Part shown: positions 1-9,735 of the stretch, one piece after another | Layout: each line of letters opens with the position of its first letter | Position numbering within the stretch: position 1 is the first letter of the stretch | Origin: Halomonas eurihalina | GTDB taxonomy: Bacteria; Pseudomonadota; Gammaproteobacteria; Pseudomonadales; Halomonadaceae | Reading direction: 5' to 3' | Assembly (NCBI RefSeq): GCF_008274785.1 | Contig: NZ_VTPU01000013.1 | Span: 37,626-101,625 of the forward strand | Length of the DNA stretch: 64,000 bases | The notes under the pieces: generated by a model | The model's database searches: none | Told to the model about the DNA's origin: nothing | What the model saw: only the letters and a program-made list of their open reading frames with translations | Program-made: the position numbers and the translations under genes

Positions 1-306
1 CTCGATGTCGGTGACGCGCTGGCCCTCGACGAAGCGTGCCAGGTGCTTTTCGACGATGAAGGCGCCAATCTCGCCGGCGGTGGTTACTGCGAAGCCGGTA
101 GTGCCGTCGCTGGCCTCGACCTCGACCACCAGCGTGCCGAGCACATTCAGCCCGAAGCTCTTGCGTGTCATGCGGTACTCGGGGTACTTGCTCATCGGGG
201 TCGATATCTGGCCATCGATCCAGTGGCCGTCGCCCTGGTCGTGGTAATCGGCGCCGCCGCCGCGGACGGTATAGGCACGGATGTGCTTGATGGTGGGCAT
301 CGGCAT
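1..306 (-). CDS. rhmD: L-rhamnonate dehydratase, N-terminal part (runs off the left edge)
   Basis: Enolase-superfamily enzyme that dehydrates L-rhamnonate to 2-keto-3-deoxy-L-rhamnonate in the non-phosphorylated rhamnose pathway. The visible 102 residues contain [43 protein letters not shown] and IVEKHL, which match the N-terminal capping domain of E. coli RhmD almost block for block. The catalytic barrel lies outside the window. Start: ATG ending at 306, with AAGGGA seven bases upstream; a second in-frame ATG ends at 300. It is divergent from a LysR-type regulator, a common arrangement for sugar-acid catabolic genes. Confidence 0.85.
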   Translation of the reverse strand, partial: MPMPTIKHIRAYTVRGGGADYHDQGDGHWIDGQISTPMSKYPEYRMTRKSFGLNVLGTLVVEVEASDGTTGFAVTTAGEIGAFIVEKHLARFVEGQRVTDIE

Positions 307-400
307 GATGCTGTCCCTTCAATGGATGACGAATGAAAAAGGTGTGGGGGAATAGATACGCGCGATAGCGGCGGCTGGCTAATGCAGAGCTCGTCCCGTG

Positions 401-419
401 TGATACCTTTTCATTATCA
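401..419. promoter_or_regulatory. Candidate LysR-type operator between rhmD and the regulator
   Basis: TGATA, nine bases, TATCA forms an interrupted palindrome holding a T-N11-A core, the generic LysR-family site. It lies in the 260 bp divergent intergenic region, about 95 bp from the rhmD start and 150 bp from the regulator start. No convincing -10/-35 pair could be assigned to either gene. The rest of the intergenic region shows nothing recognisable. Confidence 0.4.
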
Positions 420-566
420 ATTGCCGTGGAGGCGAGGCTTCATGGGCTCTTCAGAGAGTCCTTGAAACTGGAGGGGTGGAGCTGAATTAGACCAATGTCG
501 AATGGGTCATGAAGAAATAGCTTCCCGTTATCGTGAGCCCGGGTGTCAGGCATAAAGAGAGGTGTC

Positions 567-1505
567 ATGTCGGAGTCGATGCGTCACGCGGCGCTGCTCA
601 ACCGGCTGCGTTACAAGCACTTGCTGTTGATCGCGTTACTCGATGAGCACCGCAACCTGCATCAGGTAGCGAGGGCTCTGAACATGTCGCAGCCGGCGGC
701 GACGCGCATGCTGCGTGAAATCGAGGCGACCTTCGAATGCCGGCTCTTCGAGCGCACCACGCGCGGTGTACAGCCGACGCGCCTGGGCGAGGTGCTGATC
801 GAATTCGCCCATGGTGCACTGAACCGCTTGAACCGCTGCGCCGAGTCACTGCATCGGCATCAACTGGGCGACCAGGGGCAATTGGTATTGGGAGCCATCA
901 TGGGAGCGGCGCCCGATCTGGTGGCGGAGGCGGTGATCGAGATGAAGCGTCAGCGTCCGCTGTTGCAGGTGCGACTGCTGGGCGAGACCAGTGACCAGCT
1001 CGTGGAACTGCTGGCCCAGAACAAGATCGATATCGCCATCGCTCGCTACGTGACTGCGCTTCAGCATAACCAGTTCGACTTCGAGTCACTGGGCAACGAG
1101 ACGATGTTGGCCGTGGTGCGTCACGACCATCCCCTGGCCGATGAGGCATCGCTGTCGCTGGCGACGCTGTTGGAAGCCTGGCCCTGGATCCTGCAGCCGC
1201 TGGAGAGCCCGGCGCGACAGGTTCTGGAAAAAGAATTCGAGCTGGCGGGCCTGATGTCGCCGCGCGACATCATCGAATGCGGGTCGATCTTTGCGGCCTT
1301 GCAGTTGGTCAAGCGCAGCGATGGCGTGCTGGTGATGCCCGAATCGGTGTTGCGCGACTATCTCGAAATCGGGCTGATCAAGGCGCTGCCGATTTCGGTC
1401 GGTAAGACGCTCTCCCCGTTCGGCATCCTGACGCGCAAGAACGAGGCGCTCAGCGAGCCCGTTCGCCACTTGTGCGCCATCCTGCGCGATATCGCCGGGG
1501 ATTGA
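567..1505 (+). CDS. LysR-family transcriptional regulator
   Basis: DNA-binding regulator of 312 residues. The N-terminal winged helix-turn-helix spans about residues 10-75 (LHQVARALNMSQPAATRMLREIE, then LFERT), followed by a substrate-binding domain of about 200 residues (LVLGAIMGAAPDLV onward). The ATG at 567 is preferred because AAGAGAGG lies four bases upstream; a GTG at 543 would add eight residues without a better ribosome site. Divergent from rhmD, so it probably controls that gene in response to a sugar acid. The inducer cannot be told from sequence. Followed by a hairpin terminator. Confidence 0.85.
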   Translation: MSESMRHAALLNRLRYKHLLLIALLDEHRNLHQVARALNMSQPAATRMLREIEATFECRLFERTTRGVQPTRLGEVLIEFAHGALNRLNRCAESLHRHQLGDQGQLVLGAIMGAAPDLVAEAVIEMKRQRPLLQVRLLGETSDQLVELLAQNKIDIAIARYVTALQHNQFDFESLGNETMLAVVRHDHPLADEASLSLATLLEAWPWILQPLESPARQVLEKEFELAGLMSPRDIIECGSIFAALQLVKRSDGVLVMPESVLRDYLEIGLIKALPISVGKTLSPFGILTRKNEALSEPVRHLCAILRDIAGD

Positions 1506-1506
1506 G

Positions 1507-1530
1507 AAGCGCCTGCGAGGCGCTTGTTGT
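1507..1530 (+). terminator. Intrinsic terminator after the LysR gene
   Basis: AAGCGCCT, loop GCG, AGGCGCTT, followed by GTTGT. It begins one base after the regulator's stop codon. The T-tract is interrupted by G, so efficiency may be moderate. Confidence 0.6.
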
Positions 1531-1565
1531 GCGCGCAGGGCAGGGGAAGCGTGGCGGCAGCCGCC

Positions 1566-1587
1566 GGAAAAGCGTTCGTGCTTTTCC
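1566..1587 (-). terminator. Hairpin downstream of the universal stress gene
   Basis: Perfect 8 bp stem GGAAAAGC / GCTTTTCC with a six-base loop, 18 bp past the stop of the minus-strand stress gene. The T-run is inside the 3' arm rather than after it, so its termination role is inferred. Confidence 0.4.
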
Positions 1588-1605
1588 GACTCCGTGGTTG
1601 ATGAT

Positions 1606-2052
1606 TCAGTAGACGGTGACCACCCGGCAATTCGCCGCGTGGCTGACGCGGTGGGCAATGCTGCCGACGATCAACCCCTTGAGCTCGCTCAGGCCTCGGC
1701 TGCCCATGACGATGGCGTCGACGTTCTGTTCCTTGGCCGTGGCCAGGATCAGCTGTCGAGGATCGCCGTGGGCGAGTTTGGTCGTGATGGCATCCGAGTC
1801 CAGTCCATGGGATCGAGCCTCTTCCGAAGCCTTGTCGAGCAGCGACTGCCCGGCCTTTTCCCGCTGTTCCGTGGTAGAGCCCATGGGGATGGCGCCAATG
1901 CCCCAGACCAGCAGCGGCTCGTGCTCCAGCGGTTCGGGAACGTGCAAGAGAATGACGCGTGCCCCCGTTGGCGGGGTTAGCTTGCAGGCGACACGCAATG
2001 CCATTTGGGAGTGCTCCGAACCATCCAGGGGCACCAGGATTGACTGAAACAT
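1606..2052 (-). CDS. Universal stress protein, UspA family, ATP-binding type
   Basis: Single-domain Usp of 148 residues with the usual N-terminal strand (FQSILVPLDGSEHS). Near the C-terminus GSRGLSELKGLIVGS fits the G-2X-G-9X-G-S nucleotide-binding signature, which places it in the ATP-binding subclass (UspFG/MJ0577-like) rather than the UspA subclass. Such proteins bind ATP/AMP and promote survival in stasis; the partner is unknown. AAGGAG lies six bases before the ATG. Monocistronic, convergent with the LysR gene. Confidence 0.9.
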   Translation of the reverse strand: MFQSILVPLDGSEHSQMALRVACKLTPPTGARVILLHVPEPLEHEPLLVWGIGAIPMGSTTEQREKAGQSLLDKASEEARSHGLDSDAITTKLAHGDPRQLILATAKEQNVDAIVMGSRGLSELKGLIVGSIAHRVSHAANCRVVTVY

Positions 2053-2193
2053 GGCGAACTCCTTCGTTCGGTGATCATGTCCTCTTCAGTCTAGGAGGGA
2101 GTTGCGCATCTCGTCAGGGGGATTGATGCCGCACGTGCTCGCCTGAGCTGCGCCTTGGCTCGGCGCGGAGCCGCGGGGAAGGCGGCCCTGCTC

Positions 2194-2226
2194 CAAAAAC
2201 AAAAACAGCCACTCGTAAGTGGCTGT
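2194..2226 (-). terminator. Terminator of the tmRNA gene
   Basis: On the minus strand CAGCCACT, loop TACG, AGTGGCTG, followed by TTTTTGTTTTT. It lies 15 bp after the CCA end of the tmRNA. Confidence 0.9.
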
Positions 2227-2240
2227 TTTCATTGCTTGTG

Positions 2241-2619
2241 TGGTGGAGGCGGCGGGAATCGAACCCGCGTCCGCCGACACTCGCCCATCGGCTCTACATG
2301 CTTAGTTCCGTCTTTTGCTTTAGCGTCGCTGGCTCCGACGGGCAGGATCCAGAAACGCGATTCCTCTAAGATTTAACGATTGACGCGAGGACAAAGCCAA
2401 CCGCGATCCCATCAGTCTGAGCTCGTGCCCTTTGGTGATGAATGGGCACATCACCGCCGGGTAGGACTAGAAGCTAGCAGTTTTTACGCTGCCAGCGCGC
2501 CCTGAGCGTAGTTGTCGTCGTTTGCGACTATTTAATCGTGATGTTGGATTTACGAGATACATCACGCTCTCGGCATGCACCTCAGGGGTTGTCATCGGCG
2601 TCGAAGCCATGTCGCCCCC
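2241..2619 (-). ncRNA. ssrA: Transfer-messenger RNA (tmRNA)
   Basis: RNA of 379 nt that rescues stalled ribosomes and tags the nascent peptide. The 5' end GGGGGCG pairs with CGCCTCC before ACCA (seven pairs including one G-U), forming the tRNA-like acceptor. The T-arm GGGTTCGATTCCC is present. The resume frame (2484-2525, read on the minus strand) encodes ANDDNYAQGALAA and stops at TAA; it resembles the pseudomonad tag with a three-residue insertion before LAA. Transcribed downstream of smpB, the gene for its partner, 43 bp away. Confidence 0.97.
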
Positions 2620-2662
2620 GTAACGTCGCTATTTTAACAGAGTGGCTATGAGTGTGACAGCG

Positions 2663-3148
2663 TTATGTCTTGTTGTGCTCACGCAGGATGCGGCCCTTCT
2701 GCCGCTGCCAGTCGCGATCCTTCTCGGTGGCTCGCTTGTCGTGAATCTTCTTGCCGGTCACCAGCGCCAGCTCGCACTTCACCTTGCTGCCTTTCCAGTA
2801 CAGCTTGAGGGGGACGCAGGTGTGCCCCTTGTCCTGGGTTCGCGAGAAGATCCTGGCGATCTCCTTGCGGTGCAGCAGCAACTTGCGGGTCCGGGTCGGG
2901 TCGGCCACCTCGTGGGTGCTGACGGTGTTGAGCGGGGTAATGTGGCTGCCCAGCAACCAGGCCTCCCCGTTCTTGACCAGGATGTAGGTGTCGGTGAGCT
3001 GTGCCTTGCCGGCGCGCAGGCTTTTCACCTCCCAACCGGCCAGCGCCAGGCCTGCCTCGAAGGTCTCGTCGATGTGGTATTCGAAACGCGCCTTCTTGTT
3101 CAAGGCGATGGCGTTGCTGCCTGGACCCTTACCTTTCTTGTTGGCCAT
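2663..3148 (-). CDS. smpB: SsrA-binding protein SmpB
   Basis: Small RNA-binding protein (161 residues) that binds tmRNA and mimics the codon-anticodon helix in the empty A site. Family blocks: [34 protein letters not shown] and the basic C-terminal tail [20 protein letters not shown], which reaches into the decoding centre. GAGGT precedes the ATG by three bases. It lies directly upstream of ssrA on the same strand, so partner protein and RNA are co-located, and is divergent from ratA. Confidence 0.97.
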   Translation of the reverse strand: MANKKGKGPGSNAIALNKKARFEYHIDETFEAGLALAGWEVKSLRAGKAQLTDTYILVKNGEAWLLGSHITPLNTVSTHEVADPTRTRKLLLHRKEIARIFSRTQDKGHTCVPLKLYWKGSKVKCELALVTGKKIHDKRATEKDRDWQRQKGRILREHNKT

Positions 3149-3277
3149 GGAACCTCGTATTCTGTCTTGCCGATGGTGGCCTGCCCCTCCGATATGGGGG
3201 GAAGCGTGATACCATTCAAGGCCTGAAATAACCGCTCATGATACGCCTTGGGCCCCTTGAAGTCAGCGGAGAGGTCA

Positions 3278-3712
3278 ATGCCAACGGTCAATCGTTCCGC
3301 CCTGGTGCGGCACACCCCCCAGCAAATGTTCGATCTGGTCAACGATTTCGAACGTTATCCGGAGTTCTTGCCGGGCTGTCGGCGTGCGCGGTTGCTTGAA
3401 CGGGATGCCGAGCACCTGGTCGGCGAAATGACGCTGGGTCGTGCCGGTATCGAACAAAGTTTCACCACGCGCAACGATTTGCAGGAGCCCGAGCGCATCG
3501 ATCTGTCGTTGGTCAATGGTCCCTTCAAGCGCCTGCGTGGGCGCTGGCTGTTCCTGCCCATGGGCGAGGATACCTGCAAGGTCAGCCTGGAGATGGAATT
3601 CGAGTTCGCCAATCGCCTGCTGGGCATGGCGTTCGGCAAGTTGTTCCAGCAGGTGGCGGGCCAGTTGGTGGAGGCCTTCACGCGCCGCGCCGATGAGCTC
3701 TATGGTCGCTGA
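3278..3712 (+). CDS. ratA: RatA-type START/COQ10 domain protein
   Basis: Protein of 144 residues of the polyketide cyclase/COQ10 START superfamily (MFDLVNDFERYPEFLPGC; LVNGPFKRLRGRW; LEMEFEFANRLLGMAFG). E. coli RatA has been described as blocking 70S formation, and eukaryotic relatives bind ubiquinone; which applies here is unknown. The ATG at 3278 has GGAGAGG three bases upstream; a TTG 30 bases earlier lacks a site. Followed 10 bp later by ratB, the usual partner. Confidence 0.88.
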   Translation: MPTVNRSALVRHTPQQMFDLVNDFERYPEFLPGCRRARLLERDAEHLVGEMTLGRAGIEQSFTTRNDLQEPERIDLSLVNGPFKRLRGRWLFLPMGEDTCKVSLEMEFEFANRLLGMAFGKLFQQVAGQLVEAFTRRADELYGR

Positions 3713-3722
3713 GGCTCAGGAC

Positions 3723-4016
3723 ATGATCCACGTCGAAGTGGCCTTTGCACTACCGAGCAGGCAGCGCGTCGCTTCCCTGACGCTGCCCGCGGGCACCTCT
3801 GCCCGCGAGGCAGTGCGCAAGGCCAATCTGGCACGCCACTTCCCCGATGAGCCGCCCGAGACCTTCGAGAATGCCGCGCTCGGCATCTTCGGCAAGGCAT
3901 TGCGCGACCCGGAGCGATACATATTGCAAGAGGGCGATCGGGTGGAAGTCTACCGGCCTCTGCGTATCGATCCCAAGGCGGCACGGGCGTCCCGCGCCGC
4001 GGACAAGCGGGGCTGA
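3723..4016 (+). CDS. ratB: RatB/RnfH-family ubiquitin-like protein
   Basis: Small beta-grasp protein (97 residues, usual length about 96) with the conserved ends IHVEVAFALPSRQ and DRVEVYRPLRIDPK. Its biochemical role is not established; the family is found next to ratA or in rnf clusters. The ATG at 3723 is chosen because GAGG sits eight bases upstream; ATGs at 3693 and 3702 would add 7-10 residues overlapping ratA. Convergent with bamE, seven bases apart. Confidence 0.85.
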   Translation: MIHVEVAFALPSRQRVASLTLPAGTSAREAVRKANLARHFPDEPPETFENAALGIFGKALRDPERYILQEGDRVEVYRPLRIDPKAARASRAADKRG

Positions 4017-4023
4017 GGACGGG

Positions 4024-4446
4024 TCAGTCTTCCCCGGGGCGTGCGTTGAGCAGATTGCCCGCCTGCTCGATAGCGGAGTCCGTCGGGCCGATGCCACGCT
4101 CGTTGGCGACCGATGGCGGACGCGAAAAATCGCCATGCCGTTCGATGTCTGCCAGACGGTTGCCCTGGAAGGTCAATGTGAGGCGGCGTTGCTCGATGCC
4201 GCCATAGGCCTTGTCCAGGCGATAGACGTAATCCCACTGCTGGGCTTCGAAGGGCGCCTCGAGCATCGGGCTGCCCATCAGGTTGACCACTTGCTGGCGG
4301 GTCATGCCGGGTTGCAGTTGTTCGGCCATGGCGGGGGTCACCAGGTTGCCCTGGGCCAGGTCGCGCTTGTACACGCCGAAATAGCTGCAGCCACTGACCA
4401 GGGTCAGGGCGACGGTAAGGGTGACGGTGCGAGTCAGCTTTTGCAT
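4024..4446 (-). CDS. bamE: Outer-membrane assembly lipoprotein BamE (SmpA)
   Basis: Lipoprotein of 140 residues of the BAM complex, which folds beta-barrel proteins into the outer membrane. The N-terminus is a signal peptide with a lipobox ending in VSGC. The BLIP-like fold motifs are present: QGNLVTPAMAEQLQPGMTRQQVVNLMGSP and WDYVYRL. The ATG at 4446 places the lipobox correctly (Cys about residue 20); longer frames would bury the signal peptide. Divergent from fur with 72 bp between the starts, the usual gammaproteobacterial arrangement. Confidence 0.93.
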   Translation of the reverse strand: MQKLTRTVTLTVALTLVSGCSYFGVYKRDLAQGNLVTPAMAEQLQPGMTRQQVVNLMGSPMLEAPFEAQQWDYVYRLDKAYGGIEQRRLTLTFQGNRLADIERHGDFSRPPSVANERGIGPTDSAIEQAGNLLNARPGED

Positions 4447-4518
4447 TTGCGCCTGTTCTTCACTATCGTGGTTTTGGTCGATCATACCCGACCCTACCTG
4501 ATACTGCGAAGAGCAACC

Positions 4519-4965
4519 ATGGCCGACCAGAACCATGAATTACGCAAGGCCGGTCTGAAAGTGACCCTGCCGCGCGTCAAGATACTGCACATTCTCGAGA
4601 ACGCCACGGGACAACACCACCTGAGCGCCGAGGATGTCTACAAGACCCTACTCGAGGCGGGCGAAGACGTTGGCCTGGCCACCGTCTATCGCGTGCTGAC
4701 ACAGTTCGAGACCGCCGGTCTGGTGACTCGTCACAACTTCGATGGCGGTCATGCCGTCTTCGAGCTGACCCAGGAAGAGCACCATGATCACATGGTGTGC
4801 CTGGACAGCGGCGAGATCATCGAATTCTTCGATGACACCATCGAGCGTCGTCAGCAGGAAATCGCCGAAGAGCATGGGTATGAACTCGTGGACCATGCCC
4901 TGGTGCTCTATGTGCGCCCCAAGGGTTCCGGGGTGACGCGCCAGGAATCATCCGGCAAGAAGTGA
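4519..4965 (+). CDS. fur: Ferric uptake regulator Fur
   Basis: Metalloregulator of 148 residues that represses iron-acquisition genes when loaded with Fe2+. N-terminal winged helix (LRKAGLKVTLPRVKILHILE; HHLSAEDVYKTLLE; GLATVYRVLTQFE) and a dimerisation domain with the HHDH metal ligands (EEHHDHMVCLDSGEIIEF). The CXXC zinc pair of some Fur proteins is absent; only one Cys follows HHDH, as in Pseudomonas Fur. It may control the iron-type ABC importer at 12.5-15.5 kb. Weak ribosome site (GAAGAG). Confidence 0.96.
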   Translation: MADQNHELRKAGLKVTLPRVKILHILENATGQHHLSAEDVYKTLLEAGEDVGLATVYRVLTQFETAGLVTRHNFDGGHAVFELTQEEHHDHMVCLDSGEIIEFFDDTIERRQQEIAEEHGYELVDHALVLYVRPKGSGVTRQESSGKK

Positions 4966-4994
4966 GCAAGCTGACTCGCTGAGTACAGCAAGCG

Positions 4995-5033
4995 AAGACG
5001 GCGCCCTGATCGAGTAGATTGGGGTGCCGTCTT
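4995..5033. terminator. Hairpin between convergent fur and recN
   Basis: A 12 bp stem (AAGACGGCGCCC against GGGTGCCGTCTT, one G-U pair) with a 15-base loop. T-tracts on both sides are short, so it may act as a weak bidirectional terminator. Confidence 0.5.
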
Positions 5034-5045
5034 GTGTCCGAGCGA

Positions 5046-6719
5046 TCAGTGATGGGCGCGCTGACTGGCGTCGAGCATCTCGCGGGCGTGTGCCAGGGTC
5101 TGGTCGGTCAGCTTCATGCCGCCCAGCATGCGGGCCAGTTCGCCGACTCGACCGGCTTCGTCGAGCAACGCCATGTGCGTCAGAGTGGTCTCGTCTTCGG
5201 CCTGCTTGGCGATGTGCAGATGCTGATGGGCCTGGGCGGCGACCTGGGGCAGATGGGTCACGGTCATTACCTGGCCGCTCTTGCCCAGGCGCCGCAGGAG
5301 TTGGCCGACGACCTCGGCGGTGGCCCCGGAGATGCCGACATCGACTTCGTCGAAGACCAGACTCGGTGTGGTGGAGTGCTGGGCGGCGACCACCTGAATG
5401 GCCAGGCTGATCCGGGAGAGTTCGCCGCCGGAGGCGACCTTGGTCAAGGGGCGAGCGGGCTGGCCGGGGTTGGCGCTGATCGTGAAGCGGGCGCGCTCGA
5501 GCCCCTCGGGAGACGGGGTGTCGCGGGGTGTCAGCTCGACATCGAAAGAAGCCTTGCCCATGGCCAGAAAGGCCAGTTGTTCCTGCACGGCCTTGCCGAA
5601 GCGTTGGGCGGCCTTGCGGCGTGTGGCGCTTACCGCCTCGGCCCGTTGCCGCCAGGCCTGTTTCAGGTTCTCGACCTCGGCGACCAGGGCGTCGAGGTCG
5701 CCGTCGCCACCTTCCAGTTCGGCCAGTTCCTCGGTGAGGCGCTGGTGCAGCGAGACCAGTTCATTGGGTGCTACCTGATGCTTGCGGGCGATGCGATGCA
5801 CTTCGCCAAGGCGTTCCTCGACCCAGGCCAGGCGCTCAGGGTCCAGTTCCACGCCGGCGGCGAAATGATTGAGCTCGCGCCCAGCTTCTTCCACCTGGAT
5901 GCAGGCGTCGCCCAGCATGCTCAAGGCATCGGCCAGGGCGCCGCGCTCGCTGCCGGGTAGTGCCGACAGTCGGTTTACCGCCTGGTGGAGCAGCGGCAGG
6001 GCGCCGCCTTCGTCGCTGTCGCAGCATTGGGCGGCGAATTGGGCCTCACGCAGGCGTTCCTCGGCGTGTGCCAGGGTTTCCTGTTCCGACTCCAGGCCTT
6101 CGAGCTCGCTCTCGGCGAGGGCCAGTTGGTCGAGTTCCTCGACCTGATAACGCAATAGCTGGAGGCGGGCACGAATCTCGTCGTTATCCTCCGAGAGCCG
6201 CTTGAGACGCTGATGGCTCTCGCGCCAGGCGAAAAAGGTCGCCGCCATGTCGCGCACCGCGTCGTCGTGGCTGGCGAAGTCGTCGAGCAGATGCAGGTGG
6301 GTTTCCTCGCGCAGCAAGCCCTGGTGGGCGTGCTGGCCATGGATCTCGATCAGCTGGTCGCCCAGTGCCTTGAGGTCCGCCACCGTGGCGGGCTGACCAT
6401 TGATCCAAGCCTTGGAGCGGCCGGAGCGGGTCACCACGCGACGCAACAGGCAGTCGTCGCTTGGTAGCTCGCGTTCGTCGAGCCAGGCCCGGGCGGCCGG
6501 CAGCTCGGCGATATCGAAGCGGGCGGAGAGATCGGCGCGCTCGCAGCCATGGCGGACGCTGCCGGCATCGGCCCGCTCGCCGAGGCACAGGCCGAGGGCG
6601 CCGAGCAGGATGGATTTGCCGGCCCCGGTCTCGCCGGTGATGGCGGTCATGCCGCCCTCCAGCTCGAGCGCCAGGTGATCGACGATGGCGAAATCGCGAA
6701 TGGCGAGCTCTGTCAGCAT
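5046..6719 (-). CDS. recN: DNA repair protein RecN
   Basis: SMC-like ATPase of 557 residues acting in double-strand break repair. Walker A GETGAGKS is at residues 29-36 and the C-terminal half carries LTKVASGGELSRISLA (signature) and SLVFDEVDVGISG (Walker B); long coiled-coil arms lie between. GGGGGA precedes the start. A LexA-type box 50-70 bp upstream indicates SOS induction, as for recN in E. coli. Divergent from the heat-shock gene grpE, sharing a 223 bp regulatory region. Confidence 0.96.
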   Translation of the reverse strand: MLTELAIRDFAIVDHLALELEGGMTAITGETGAGKSILLGALGLCLGERADAGSVRHGCERADLSARFDIAELPAARAWLDERELPSDDCLLRRVVTRSGRSKAWINGQPATVADLKALGDQLIEIHGQHAHQGLLREETHLHLLDDFASHDDAVRDMAATFFAWRESHQRLKRLSEDNDEIRARLQLLRYQVEELDQLALAESELEGLESEQETLAHAEERLREAQFAAQCCDSDEGGALPLLHQAVNRLSALPGSERGALADALSMLGDACIQVEEAGRELNHFAAGVELDPERLAWVEERLGEVHRIARKHQVAPNELVSLHQRLTEELAELEGGDGDLDALVAEVENLKQAWRQRAEAVSATRRKAAQRFGKAVQEQLAFLAMGKASFDVELTPRDTPSPEGLERARFTISANPGQPARPLTKVASGGELSRISLAIQVVAAQHSTTPSLVFDEVDVGISGATAEVVGQLLRRLGKSGQVMTVTHLPQVAAQAHQHLHIAKQAEDETTLTHMALLDEAGRVGELARMLGGMKLTDQTLAHAREMLDASQRAHH

Positions 6720-6767
6720 GATGCTTCCCCCGGGGCTTGTCTGAATCTACTGGTTATTCATCCATTG

Positions 6768-6787
6768 CCTTGTGCGTTTATACAGTA
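6768..6787 (-). promoter_or_regulatory. LexA (SOS) box upstream of recN
   Basis: On the minus strand TACTGTATAAACGCACAAG matches the gammaproteobacterial LexA operator CTGT-N8-ACAG except for the last base (CTGT-N8-ACAA). A weaker second candidate (ATGG-N8-CCAG) lies closer to recN. Position and known SOS control of recN support the call. Confidence 0.8.
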
Positions 6788-6835
6788 GTTCATGTCCCGC
6801 AACAACGCACGGCTGCAATCCACATATTTCGATGC

Positions 6836-6863
6836 CTTGAGTTCCACAAGGTCAGCCCCATAT
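6836..6863 (+). promoter_or_regulatory. Sigma-32 (heat-shock) promoter of grpE
   Basis: CTTGAGT, 13 bases, CCCCATAT. This is close to the RpoH consensus CTTGAAA-N13/14-CCCCATNT. It lies 80 bp before the grpE start. Confidence 0.88.
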
Positions 6864-6942
6864 AACCCCGCAACGACGATTCACCCCGACAACATGTCTT
6901 CAGGCGGCCCAGGGCCGCCGACTGTCATTTCAGGAGGCACGC

Positions 6943-7572
6943 ATGGCCAAAGATCCGCAGACGCCACTGGACGACGAGCTTGCTCGTCAACAGCAGGACG
7001 CCGACGCCCAAGGAGAGCCGGAGCCCGTGGAAGGTGAGCTCGAGGGCGCCATCGAGGACGCCGAGCAGACGCAGGTAGAAGGCGAGTCGACGGACAACCC
7101 GGAGGCCGAAGTCCTGGCCGCCAAGGTCGAGGAGCTCGAGCAGAGCCTGGCCGATGCCAAGGACCAGTCGCTGCGGGCCGCCGCCGAAGCGCAGAACATT
7201 CGTCGACGCGCTGAGCAGGAGGCCGAGAAGGCCCGCAAGTTTGCGCTGGAGAAGTTCGTCAAGGAACTGCTGCCCGTGGTCGACAGCCTCGAGAAGGCGC
7301 TCGATGCCATGCAGGACGGCGCGAGCGAGACCCATCGCGAAGGGGTGTCGATGACGCTGAAGCTGCAGCTCGATGTGCTGGGCAAGTTCGGCGTCGAAGT
7401 GGTCGATCCTGCCGGAGAGCCGTTCGATCCGCAGTACCACGAGGCCGTGACCATGGTGCCCAACGCCGAACTGGATCCCAACTCCGTGATGGACGTGATC
7501 CAGAAAGGCTATCTGCTCAATGGTCGTCTGGTCCGCCCGGCGATGGTGGTGGTCAGTCAGGCCAGCGAGTGA
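6943..7572 (+). CDS. grpE: Nucleotide exchange factor GrpE
   Basis: Co-chaperone of 209 residues that releases ADP from DnaK. A long acidic, Glu/Gln-rich N-terminal region (residues 1-45) precedes the dimerising coiled coil ([22 protein letters not shown]...) and the conserved beta domain ([41 protein letters not shown]). AGGAGG lies five bases before the ATG. First gene of grpE-dnaK-dnaJ, under its own sigma-32 promoter. Confidence 0.97.
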   Translation: MAKDPQTPLDDELARQQQDADAQGEPEPVEGELEGAIEDAEQTQVEGESTDNPEAEVLAAKVEELEQSLADAKDQSLRAAAEAQNIRRRAEQEAEKARKFALEKFVKELLPVVDSLEKALDAMQDGASETHREGVSMTLKLQLDVLGKFGVEVVDPAGEPFDPQYHEAVTMVPNAELDPNSVMDVIQKGYLLNGRLVRPAMVVVSQASE

Positions 7573-7601
7573 CATTTCGTGCCGAAAAGCGGCCCGGAGC
7601 C

Positions 7602-7629
7602 CTTGAAAAGGCGCCGAGGGCCCCCAGAT
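7602..7629 (+). promoter_or_regulatory. Sigma-32 promoter of dnaK
   Basis: CTTGAAA, 13 bases, CCCCAGAT: a perfect -35 and a one-mismatch -10 for RpoH. It sits in the grpE-dnaK gap, 71 bp before dnaK, so dnaK can be heat-induced independently of grpE. Confidence 0.88.
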
Positions 7630-7699
7630 AGTCGGCAACCCCGCGGCGAACGCCGCGCACATGAACGAATCTGCAACATCGATATTTCGAGGATTTCCT

Positions 7700-9643
<1,944 letters not shown>

Positions 9644-9735
9644 ACCACGACGTCTGAATCACGGCGGACACCAGCGCGGGGGCTCGACTCCCGCGTTGGC
9701 GTTTGCGCAGCGTCGCTACGGAGGCGGACAGACAC

